Assembly (NCBI RefSeq): GCF_002860325.1 | Contig: NZ_PKOJ01000001.1 | Span: 372,001-436,000, forward strand | Direction: 5' to 3' | Origin: Neptunicoccus cionae | GTDB lineage: Bacteria; Pseudomonadota; Alphaproteobacteria; Rhodobacterales; Rhodobacteraceae | DNA: 64,000 nt | Shown here: positions 17,860 through 26,400 of the stretch, piece by piece | Position numbering within the stretch: position 1 is the first letter of the stretch | Layout of the letters: each line of letters starts with the position of its first letter | Notes under the pieces: generated by a model | Seen by the model: only the letters and a program-made list of their open reading frames with translations | Databases searched by the model: none | What the model was told of the DNA's origin: nothing | Made by a program: the position numbers and the translations under genes

Positions 17860-18848
17860 ACATCGGCCTTCAGTGTCATTGGGCTGGACGCAAAGAGCGG
17901 TATAGTCTGATCTTCGAGAGGAAGCGCGCCTATTGGCAGATGCGCGACGTAAGTCTGGCCGCCCTGCTCGACAGTCTGGAAGTGGCACCGGTGATAGGTG
18001 CCAAAGAAAGACGCTTCGGTAAGCCGCGCATCTCCCAGACTGATGTCTCCGGTAAGGCCGATGTTTTCGGGCCGCGCAGCATATACCGTCCCCGCACCGG
18101 CAGCGCGTCCTACCTGCGCTTCAGGGATCATGTTCAAATCACCCATGAAATTGGCGGAAAACAACGTTTTAGGGCGCAGATAAACCTCCTCCGGAGAACC
18201 GGCATGTTCAACTTTGCCGTTATTCATGACAGCGATCCGATCCGCGATAGCCATTGCTTCCTCTTGGTCGTGGGTCACATGCACGAAAGTCGTGCCAACT
18301 TTGCGTTGAATGATTTTCAGTTCTTCCTGCATCTGGCGACGCAGCTTGAGATCGAGAGCGCCAAGCGGCTCGTCCAGCAGCAACACCTCCGGCTCGACCG
18401 CCAAGGCCCGCGCCAGAGCAACACGCTGGCGCTGGCCGCCCGACAATTCGTGTGGCTTGCGTCCGGCCTTGTCCAGCAGCCCCACAAGATCGAGCATCTC
18501 ATCTGCCTTGGCATTGCGTTTCGCCTTCCCCTGACCGCGCATCCGCAACCCGAACCCAACATTGTCGCGAAGGGTCATATGCGGAAACAACGCATAATCC
18601 TGGAACATCGTCGTGGTCGGACGGTCCTTGGCTGCCACAGGGGACATATCCTGCCCCCCGATCCACACTTGCCCTTCTGTCGGGGTTAAAAACCCGCCGA
18701 GGATGAACAGCAACGTCGACTTGCCACACCCCGACGGGCCGAGCAGGACGACGAATTCGCCGGCTGCAAATTCAAGATTGATGTCGTCAAGTGCCTGAAA
18801 CTCTCCGAAGTTGTGGCTTAGCGCCTTTAGCGAAACATTAGCGGTCAT
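17856..18848 (-). CDS. ABC transporter ATP-binding protein (PotA-like, polyamine family)
   Basis: 330 residues. Walker A GPSGCGKSTLL (about 38), signature LSGGQRQRVALARALA, Walker B LLLDEPLGALD, H-loop VTHDQEEAMAIADRIAVM, then a C-terminal regulatory TOBE region (RPENIGLTGDISLGDARLTE). The order and spacing match PotA/PotG-type importers of spermidine, putrescine or related cations. It overlaps both neighbours by four bases (potC-like start side and MBL gene). It energises the two permeases and the binding protein encoded upstream. Confidence 0.92.
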   Translation of the reverse strand: MTANVSLKALSHNFGEFQALDDINLEFAAGEFVVLLGPSGCGKSTLLFILGGFLTPTEGQVWIGGQDMSPVAAKDRPTTTMFQDYALFPHMTLRDNVGFGLRMRGQGKAKRNAKADEMLDLVGLLDKAGRKPHELSGGQRQRVALARALAVEPEVLLLDEPLGALDLKLRRQMQEELKIIQRKVGTTFVHVTHDQEEAMAIADRIAVMNNGKVEHAGSPEEVYLRPKTLFSANFMGDLNMIPEAQVGRAAGAGTVYAARPENIGLTGDISLGDARLTEASFFGTYHRCHFQTVEQGGQTYVAHLPIGALPLEDQTIPLFASSPMTLKADV

Positions 18849-19615
18849 GTCTTGGACTTTCTGAAAACGGTCAGTTCCAACAGGATCAGGATCACGATGG
18901 ACACAAGAAACACCAGCGAGCCGATGGCATTGGTTGCAGGGGATAGGCCCGAGCGCAGCATAGACCAGATCTCGACAGGAAGGGTGACGTCAAATCGGGT
19001 CAGCAGGAAGGCGATGATGAACTCGTCCCAACTGAATGTGACGGAAAGGAAGAACGCCGCCAGCAGCGCGGGTTTGAGCATAGGCGCGGTCACAAGAAAC
19101 AGCACCTGAAGATCCGAAGCTCCGAGATCCCGCGCAGCGCGTTCGGCGTTTTTCTGGTGGTCGCCCATCGCGGCAAAAAGGATCGCAAAGCAGAGCGGCA
19201 GGTTTATCACCACATGGCCGATCCCAGTGGTCCAGAGTGACGGACGAAAACCGAGATTGTTAAACACGGTAAGCAACCCGAGCGCGATAATCAGATAGCT
19301 TACGGTCATCGGCGCGATCAGCAGGCCCCTCATCAAGATTGACCCTGGCAGCTTGACCCGTGCCAGCCCCTGCGCGGCAAAGAACCCCAGCAAAAGCGCC
19401 ACAGCGGCAGAGATGATCGCCACGGCAAGGGAATTGCGCAGCGCTTCCATCATGCCACGATCTGCCAGTACCTGCCCGTACCATTTCAGCGTAGGCCCGT
19501 CGAACGGCGGCACTGGCAAACGGCTGTCCTGAAAAGAGAACAACACAAGCACGATTACCGGAAGAAAAATGAAAACGAAGATCGCCGCCATATAGAGCCA
19601 GCCTAACATCCGCAT
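18845..19615 (-). CDS. ABC transporter permease (PotC-like)
   Basis: 256 residues with about six membrane helices. The EAA-type cytoplasmic loop reads ERAARDLGASDLQVLFLVTAPML, where the coupling helix contacts the ATPase. A PotC-like pattern is seen at the N-terminus (AIFVFIFLPVIVLVLFSFQD). It shares a four-base overlap with the ATPase gene and a one-base overlap with the upstream permease gene, so the operon is compact. Confidence 0.9.
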   Translation of the reverse strand: MRMLGWLYMAAIFVFIFLPVIVLVLFSFQDSRLPVPPFDGPTLKWYGQVLADRGMMEALRNSLAVAIISAAVALLLGFFAAQGLARVKLPGSILMRGLLIAPMTVSYLIIALGLLTVFNNLGFRPSLWTTGIGHVVINLPLCFAILFAAMGDHQKNAERAARDLGASDLQVLFLVTAPMLKPALLAAFFLSVTFSWDEFIIAFLLTRFDVTLPVEIWSMLRSGLSPATNAIGSLVFLVSIVILILLELTVFRKSKT

Positions 19616-20469
19616 CAGACACGCTCCATCTTGAGCCAGCGTGCCGAAGCGGCGTAGGCAAGGGTTACGATCACCATCAAGACAACGGACAGGGCCGAAG
19701 CCATCGGGAAATCCCCGCGCCGCCCCAGTTGCAGCATAATGAGTTGCGGCATGCTCAACTCGTTATTACCGCCAAGAATCTGCGGCGTGATATAGTCGCC
19801 AATGCACAGCACAAACGTCAGAAATGCGCCGGTCATGATGCCGGGAAGGGTCAGCGGAAGTATCACCAGACGAAAGGTATTCCAGCCATTCGCGCCAAGA
19901 TCCGCGGCAGCGCGGGCATAGTTCGGCGAGAGCTGGATCAAATTGGAATAGATCGTCAGCGTCAGCAGCATGACAAAGAAATGGACGAACCCGATAACTG
20001 TAGCCGCCCGTGTCGCCATAATCTGGATGGGTTCATCCAGAATGCCAATCCCGATAAGCCCTTGCATCAGCACGCCGTTTTGCCCCAACACCAGTGCCCA
20101 AGCATAAGAGCGCACGACGTAAGAGGTCCAGAACGGCAGCACTGCAAGCATAATTGCCAGTCGCTGGTAGCGTTCGGGCACCTGCGTAGCGATGATCCAG
20201 GCCAGAGGCCAAGCCAGCAGAACAGAGAGTATCGTGACGGTGACCGTAATCTCGAGCGACACTACGATACCCTTGAAAAGCGAGGGTTCTGTGAAAATCT
20301 TGACGTAGTTTCCCAGATCAAAATCCTGCACGATCTGGCGCCCTTCGAGATGCGCAAGACTTAGCACCAGCATCACCAAAAAAGGCACCACAAAGAAAGC
20401 ACAGGTCCAGATCAGAGCGGGCACGGCAAAGCCGAAGCTGCGCCGTCGCTCCTGTTGTTCCATGGTCAT
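19615..20469 (-). CDS. ABC transporter permease (PotB-like)
   Basis: 284 residues, six predicted helices. The coupling loop reads YARAAADLGANGWNTFRLVILPLTLPG, the standard EAA motif. I choose the ATG at 20469, which has AAGGAG six bases upstream; the TTG one codon earlier is less likely. It begins 59 bases after the binding-protein stop and partners the PotC-like permease to form the channel heterodimer of a polyamine-family importer. Confidence 0.9.
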   Translation of the reverse strand: MTMEQQERRRSFGFAVPALIWTCAFFVVPFLVMLVLSLAHLEGRQIVQDFDLGNYVKIFTEPSLFKGIVVSLEITVTVTILSVLLAWPLAWIIATQVPERYQRLAIMLAVLPFWTSYVVRSYAWALVLGQNGVLMQGLIGIGILDEPIQIMATRAATVIGFVHFFVMLLTLTIYSNLIQLSPNYARAAADLGANGWNTFRLVILPLTLPGIMTGAFLTFVLCIGDYITPQILGGNNELSMPQLIMLQLGRRGDFPMASALSVVLMVIVTLAYAASARWLKMERV

Positions 20470-20528
20470 CAACCGCTCCTTGGCTGGCAGAGAAGCGGGA
20501 CAGGCAGCAACGCCTGTCCCTTTAAAGG

Positions 20529-21584
20529 TTATTGCTGGAGCATGTCGGTCCAGAGGTCCTGCATGGCAAGATCAAGATCGGCATCCGGTACAGGGTAAAG
20601 CTGGGTGCGGGCAAGATAGTCACCCTGCTCGTCCCACCGCAACGCGCCTTTCTGGGCATCGTCCAGCACGTCTCCGGCTGCCTTGTTGGCCGGCATTCCC
20701 CAATAACAAGACGATGTCGCCAGCCGCGCCTGCCCCTCGGGGCTGGTGATGTATTTGACGAACTCTACAGCAAGGTCCTTGTTTTCAGAATCTTCCAGCA
20801 CTGCGATCGACTGGGACCAGCGCAGCGCGCCCTCTTCCGGCACCGACCAGTCCAGTTCCGGATTTTCCGCGCTCAATACCGCCGTCACCCACTCGCCGCC
20901 GCCGATCAGAATGTCGACTTCGCCGGTGGCCAGTGCGGTTTGGCTTGCCACAACATCACTAACCTGAAGGGCCGCTGCCTTTAGCCCGTAAGCCCGGTCG
21001 CGCAGCGCTTCCACCGCGTCACTGTCCAGATCGGCCGTGGCAACGCCCTGCTCTAGCCCGATCAGCCCCAGCACCGGCAGATAATAATCATAAACGGCAA
21101 TACGTCCGTCATATTTGCCCGACCAAAGGCTGCTCATGTCCTGCATGTCTGCGGGATCAACCTTGGACGAATTGTAGGCAATCGTATTGTAACCGAACTT
21201 TTCGGTGACAGCGTAGGTTTTGCCATCGCGGCCGTTGTGGTCTTCCATCACGATTTCGGGGAAGAAAGAAGCCGTTGGAAGGGCATCGCCGGGCAACGGG
21301 GCCAGCAGCCCCTCATCAACAGCACGACCAACGTCGACTGTGTCGATCACCATCACATCCCAATCGCCGGGTCGTGACTGTTCGAGAATGGCGAGCCCTG
21401 CCGCAGTTCCTTCGTATTCCTTGACGTTAACACGCACGTCATGAGCCTTTTCGAAAGGCTCTAGCAGCGCAGGATCGGTATGGTCGCACCATACCAAAGC
21501 GTTCAGGTCCGCCGCTTGTACCATTGAAGTAGAGATGAGGAGCGCCGCAACACCCCCAAATCCGGAAATTTTGCCATTTTGCAT
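20529..21584 (-). CDS. Periplasmic polyamine-type substrate-binding protein (PotD/PotF-like)
   Basis: 351 residues from the ATG at 21584, preceded by AGGGGA; the longer frame to 21632 would bury the signal peptide. Residues 1-24 (MQNGKISGFGGVAALLISTS) are a Sec signal cleaved near VQA-ADLNA. The mature domain is a type-II binding protein (LNALVWCDHTDPALLEPFEK, then GDWDVMVIDTVDVGRAVDEG and FGYNTIAYN), as in PotD. Paired with the downstream ureohydrolase, a guanidino polyamine such as agmatine is a reasonable ligand guess. It is first in a potD-B-C-A-MBL operon, divergent from a TetR regulator. Confidence 0.9.
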   Translation of the reverse strand: MQNGKISGFGGVAALLISTSMVQAADLNALVWCDHTDPALLEPFEKAHDVRVNVKEYEGTAAGLAILEQSRPGDWDVMVIDTVDVGRAVDEGLLAPLPGDALPTASFFPEIVMEDHNGRDGKTYAVTEKFGYNTIAYNSSKVDPADMQDMSSLWSGKYDGRIAVYDYYLPVLGLIGLEQGVATADLDSDAVEALRDRAYGLKAAALQVSDVVASQTALATGEVDILIGGGEWVTAVLSAENPELDWSVPEEGALRWSQSIAVLEDSENKDLAVEFVKYITSPEGQARLATSSCYWGMPANKAAGDVLDDAQKGALRWDEQGDYLARTQLYPVPDADLDLAMQDLWTDMLQQ

Positions 21585-21618
21585 TTTAGTCCCCTGTTGG
21601 TGAATTGTTTTTATTGGC

Positions 21619-21648
21619 ATTAAACTAAACATAGGGATATATTAAACT
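21619..21648. promoter_or_regulatory. Repeated ATTAAACT boxes in the potD/tetR divergent promoter
   Basis: ATTAAACT occurs at 21619-21626 and again at 21641-21648, a 22-base period equal to two helical turns, in an AT-rich 109-bp divergent region. It could be a TetR-protein site or overlapping promoters. Binding is inferred. Confidence 0.35.
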
Positions 21649-21693
21649 TCCGGTCAACCTAAAATTTGAATGACTATAAAAATGTGAGTGCCC

Positions 21694-22305
21694 ATGGGAC
21701 TAAGAGAGCGAAAAAAAGCGGCAACAGCGCAGCGGATCATCGAGGAAGCCTCTCGTATGTTTCAGGAAAAAGGCTATGAAAACACGCGTATCGAGGATGT
21801 TGCCGCGAAGGCCGAGCTGTCAGCCGCGACCTTTTACAACTACTTCGGGTCCAAAGCCGACATCCTACTGAGCTGTGTATCAACCGAAACCGAGCTTGTG
21901 CTCGCCGAAGCAGATCATTGTATCGAACAGTCTTATGACACTGCCGCGATGGGATTCGACGCGCTGGTCGCAACCTATTTCACCACGTCCTTCACAAAAA
22001 CGCCGCGCTCGCTCTGGCGCATTGCGGTATCTCAATCCATGCTTGACCCAAGGGCGGAATTCTCGCTGCGCTATGTGGAAATGGACAACCGCCTTTCAAA
22101 ACAATGCTGCCGCTTCGTGCGTGTAATGAAGGAGGCCGGGCTCATTCGGGCAGAAGTGCCATCCGAACCGGTGGGCGAGCTATTGTTCAATAACGTGAAC
22201 ATGAACTTTATCGACTACATTCGTAGCGACACCCTGACAGGCGAGGATGTCAGGGCCGTCGTGAACCGGCAAAGCGCACCGATTTTCGATCTGATTTCAA
22301 TGTAA
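21694..22305 (+). CDS. TetR-family transcriptional regulator
   Basis: 203 residues from ATG 21694 (a GTG at 21688 is an alternative). The N-terminal helix-turn-helix is canonical: AAKAELSAATFYNYFGSKADILL. The remaining 140 residues are a ligand and dimer domain without recognisable specificity. It is divergent from the polyamine-type ABC operon, which it most likely represses. No strong Shine-Dalgarno is visible. Confidence 0.88.
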   Translation: MGLRERKKAATAQRIIEEASRMFQEKGYENTRIEDVAAKAELSAATFYNYFGSKADILLSCVSTETELVLAEADHCIEQSYDTAAMGFDALVATYFTTSFTKTPRSLWRIAVSQSMLDPRAEFSLRYVEMDNRLSKQCCRFVRVMKEAGLIRAEVPSEPVGELLFNNVNMNFIDYIRSDTLTGEDVRAVVNRQSAPIFDLISM

Positions 22306-22539
22306 GTTGATACCCAAGCCCTGCCGCGGATTTGGTCTGGCATTACCACATCCTGCCCACGCCCATCTGTGCAGGCTTGCATCCAGCGTGAAATGACCCG
22401 AAGCAGAGCAAAGACAAGAACGCTGACACCCATGGCGGTATGGGTCGACAATAGCCCGAAATAGCCTTCGCCACGCGGCTCCGCGAACCATTGTGCCCAG
22501 TAGATCAGCGCGTAGTTTGTGATGAAGGCCGCGTTTATC
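22300..22539 (-). pseudogene. Cytochrome b561-like gene fragment
   Basis: On the minus strand an open frame reads NYALIYWAQWFAEPRGEGYF then LSTHTAMGVSVLVFALLRVI, which resembles helices 2-3 of prokaryotic b561-type cytochromes, including a histidine at the heme-ligand position (STHTAMG). No start codon, first helix or last helix is present. The upstream side runs straight into an IS481-like end at about 22528-22545. It looks like a gene cut by a mobile element. Identification is from pattern similarity only. Confidence 0.45.
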
Positions 22540-22615
22540 GTTAGTCATGAATACTTCCTCCATCCCAAATTAGGGAATTTACAGGAAGTGCCCCGAGAAT
22601 CCGTACATATCTACA
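22528..22615 (-). mobile_element. IS481-like left end, inverted copy of 15390-15477
   Basis: Read on the minus strand, 22615 to 22528 matches 15390-15477: it begins TGTAGATATGTACG, includes CACTTCCTGTAAATTCCC and GGAGGAAGTATTCATGACTA, and has seven mismatches in 88 bases by my count. The transposase start codon falls at 22548, but only about seven codons remain before the frame becomes the b561-like fragment. Similarity begins exactly at TGT, as at an insertion-sequence tip. Confidence 0.8.
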
Positions 22616-22839
22616 GCCGCCGTATACTCCACCAGTCATTCACGTCAGGGTTAACTGCAGTCATGTGTCGAGGCACGCCGATATGAACGGCAGCAGTACC
22701 TTTGGACCACGTTTTTATACGGGGTTCCTTCCTCAGACAGACCTCAATTAGGCGAACGGCCGCTGCTCTTTATGGTGTGACACTAGTACAGGCTGTTTCT
22801 ACCGCGCGCAGGCCGGCTCCAACCCGGAACAGTTTTTGG

Positions 22840-23055
22840 ATGTCGCGCTCCGCCATTAGAAGATGGTTCTGACGTCGCGGCTGCTCATTTTCTTGGGGGA
22901 GACTCAAATCCCCTTTTGGCACCATGTATGTGTTTCAGTGCCCGGTGTTCCAATTGTTCAGCGTCGACATGTCCACGCCAAGGTCATCAGCAACCTTATT
23001 ACGCTTACTCGCTAGTGCGATACGCACCGCTTCCTGACAAAATTCTTCCGCCCGT
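22840..23055 (-). pseudogene. IS3-family transposase OrfA remnant
   Basis: Minus-strand frames contain EAVRIALASKRNKVADDLGV followed by DMSTLNNW, the helix-turn-helix of IS3-group OrfA, ended by TGA. Further on, in another register, LSLPQENEQPRRQNHLLMAE and RDIQKLF match the leucine-zipper end of OrfA (usually ENERLRRENRLLREERDILK). No OrfB catalytic region was found. A decayed element. Confidence 0.65.
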
Positions 23056-23499
23056 TACAATCCCGAAGTCAATCGCCTTTGTTGCTGTAAATGCTATCAA
23101 AGGAGCGGAACAACTCCGTGACAGGTCCAGTTCGAACTCCCGTGTGTTGTGCTTCAATAGTTTGCCAAATGAAAGCGGACTGCGCCTAATACAAAACACC
23201 AACTTTTTCTAAAGAGGAACGGAAGGATTGGTTATGGCTGGTGTGTCCAAGTAGTGCCTGTCCTGTAAAGCAGCTTGAACTGCTGTGTACGAAATCATTG
23301 AACGTACAGATTGTACAAAGGTACCTGCAAAAGTTTTTCTTTACATAATTTAACAAGTTTAGCTAAAATTGGTTAGCCAAAGTGGGGGGCGGCATTTCAA
23401 TTTAAAGGTTTCGAGCGCGATTTCATCCAGATTGGGGGATGGACTCGCAAGTTCGCTACGAAACCAGTGTCGGATCTTCAATAGCCAAGGGGGTCTGTA
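23056..23499. promoter_or_regulatory. Upstream region of the giant RTX gene
   Basis: About 440 bases without a supportable gene. The stretch at 23330-23400 is AT-rich (TTACATAATTTAACAAG and TTTAGCTAAAATTGGTTAGC) and is the likely promoter zone. CAAGGGGGTCTG just before 23500 supplies the ribosome-binding site. The first half is probably continuation of decayed IS DNA. Confidence 0.4.
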
Positions 23500-26400
23500 A
23501 TGCCGGTATTTTCTAAAGTCATTTCGTTCGAAATGGGTGACAGAGGTCAGAACACGGACGGTAGCAAAGCTGTCGTGTCCAAAGACAATTCGTTAGAAAA
23601 AATTAGTACCAAAGACAAGCTTATTTGGGATCCCGATAGATGGGAATACCCGGAAGAGAATTTCGAAGATAGTAATCTGAAAGTTTGGGCCGACATCAAA
23701 TTTGGTATCGAGCCCTATATTAAGCTCCCTTCGCTGACCGGGTCATTCACCTCTAGCCTGTCGTTTGAACTGGATGTAGAGATCGGAAACGCGGTTCTGC
23801 CGTCAAGCGACGGCTCGACTCACGGTTTTACTAATCGCGACAAATTTACCTTTGATGTGTATGATTACAAAACGGTGAAGGCCGAATTTTCCAATGTAGG
23901 ATTTGGCGGTCTGACCGCAAGCGTCGGGCTCGATGCGTTTGTGCGTTTCCAAGCCGGAATAGAATACGAATGGCCCGTTTTACTACGATGGCTGCCTGAT
24001 GTTGATTTCTCTATCGATACGGCTGGCATCATCGGTGACGATGAAGGCAGAATCAACGTATTCGAGCTTTCTCTGGGCGGCAACGAGGTTTCTATCGGGC
24101 CGGTTTCAATCGGAGGTTCCCCTCTTACCGGCGTGGATATGCAACACACGGAACTCGGGGCGCTTAAGCTGACAAAGAAAGAGAGTGCGGAAGATAATTT
24201 TGCCTATTTGAAGGTGGATTTAGACAATTTCATAACCACAGTTCTAAAGGCGATTCCCGCGACTGCCACTGTTGGCACAGCGCTGGAGAACTCTATCTTT
24301 CTTGATAAAGATCTGTGGAGTTTGTTCAAGAAGAAGAAAGACGATAGTGCCGGTGATGACGATGATGATGAAGACGAAGGTGGTCTCATCGGATTGATCA
24401 AGGATCACATTGACGCCAAAGCGACAGTCTTGAACATTGAGGCAGAATTCGGCCTTGCCCTGACCGAGCAGCTTACGGTTGATTATACCAGCGGCGAAAG
24501 TTTCAGAAGGGAAGGCCAGAAAGTAGACCTGCCCGGCGTAAACATCACTCTGCAACGGCTGGATGATGACGGCATAATTACAGGCCCTACAGTAAAAACA
24601 TCACTTTCCAAACTTTTGAACAGCAGCGCAGAAACGCTTGAGACGCCGGAAACCGGCACGGGGCATGTCACTTATCAGGCGACCTATGAACTGACAAAGG
24701 TGGCCTTCCAGCATAGATACGGGATCAATTTTAATGCCCAATTGATCATTGAGGCTTTGAAGCTTGAAGTCAAAGCGCCGGGCATCTCTTTTGAAGTTGG
24801 CCCCGCCTTAAAAACTTCGATCGCTCCGAGTTTTGCCAATTTTGATCTGTTCAGTTTGCCCGAAACCAGATCCAATAATTTTGCAGACAAGTTTGAAACC
24901 GTTACTCAAAATTACAGTTTTTACTATACCGACGCGCCGGACCCGGATTTTGACATCAACGCTCCGTCGCGGGAACAAGCGCTGGAAGCGAACCTTGCGT
25001 TGCTGGAGTCTCAAGGGCCCTCAAAGGTTGCGGCTGGAGACCCGACATATCTTTGGGCGAATTCTACCACGCTGAACTATGACCCGCAGGATTTGCTGCC
25101 TTCCAAAACCTTGCGCTTTCCGCGACAGGATATGTCAACAGACGAGTCTGATTGGGAGATGTACGGGACAAGGTCCCGTCCTGCACCAGATGGATTTGCA
25201 TCAGTGGTTGTATGGCGCGGGGTGGAAAATGCGCGTTCGGACAACGATGATACCCGTTTGGTGGACTTTGGCAGTTTTGATATCAACAGCGCAGATGACT
25301 CTGCAATTTGGGGCGCGGGAGTCGTCCATCTTTCTTCCGAGGCTGACCGTCCGGGCCTTCAGGCAACCCTGATGGGCGCAGCAGATGCGAAGGATCTGTT
25401 TTTCAACAGCACGGACGATACCAAACTGCGGAAAATGTTGCTTGGCGCGAATGAACGGCTGGAGTCCTATCTGCCTCTCTTGTTCGGTGCCGAAGGTGTC
25501 AGCGGGATAGACGGCCCGCTGGAGGATACGAATATTATCTACGGGCAGGTTGAGGATCACCGTGTAACCACCCTGACGGTTGATACCCAGTTTTCTGTCA
25601 TCGGTACGCAAGCAAATGATCTGGCCATCCACGTGCACCGAACCGAAGGCGGAGGCACGGTACCTACAGACGCGCTCGACCCGAAGTCCAAGGCAAGCCA
25701 GACTGGCTTCGGGGCATTTTACGACGGGCGCAAGCACCATCCGATTACCGAAGGATGGTGGAACGAAGAAGATCGTTTTGTTGCAAATTTCTCCGAGGAA
25801 ACCGCTTTCACCATTGTTTGGGACCTCCATGCTTCGGTGCGGGCGCAGGACTTGTTTGACAAGGAAAAGCTGTTTGCGAGGATCGACCTGACCAACGAGG
25901 TGACGCAGGAAAAAGACGGCTATGTAGTAGGAAACTTTGAGGCGGTGTCCCTTGTGACCACTCAAGGCGATGATGTGATGATCCTGTCCCGCGGCAGCGA
26001 CTGGCTGTCCACTTTGGGTGGGAATGATCTTGTCACCTCCCATTGGGATCTGAAACGCGATGTCATCCGGCTTGGGGATGGCGATGATATTATCAACGTT
26101 AAATTTGCGGATTCCGATCTGCTTCTGAATAAGGCCAGACTGCAAATGGCAGTGGCCGACGTCATTGAGAATTTCGCAACCAAAGCCAAAGAAGCAACCG
26201 ATGGCGATGTGAATGCCGCAAACCGTCTGTCGCGGGTCGATTTAACAATCGCGGACGAGGTTCACGGCGGGCGTGGTCTAGATGTCGCGGTGCATTCCTA
26301 CAGGGATAACAACGCTTTCGCCGCACATTTGGCGTTGGAAGGTGCACCTTGGGGGCTAAGTGCGGACATTACAAAACGGTATCACGATCTGGCGGACGGA

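Noticed and set aside
22306-23499. Small open frames as intact genes in this gap
   Set aside because: Stop-interrupted frames and clear IS remnants indicate decayed DNA; no frame has both a ribosome site and a domain.
25201-26145. Long antisense open frames across the RTX gene (also at 28354-29322 and 24244-24555)
   Set aside because: Repetitive GC-rich glycine/aspartate codons create open antisense frames; no start context or protein similarity.
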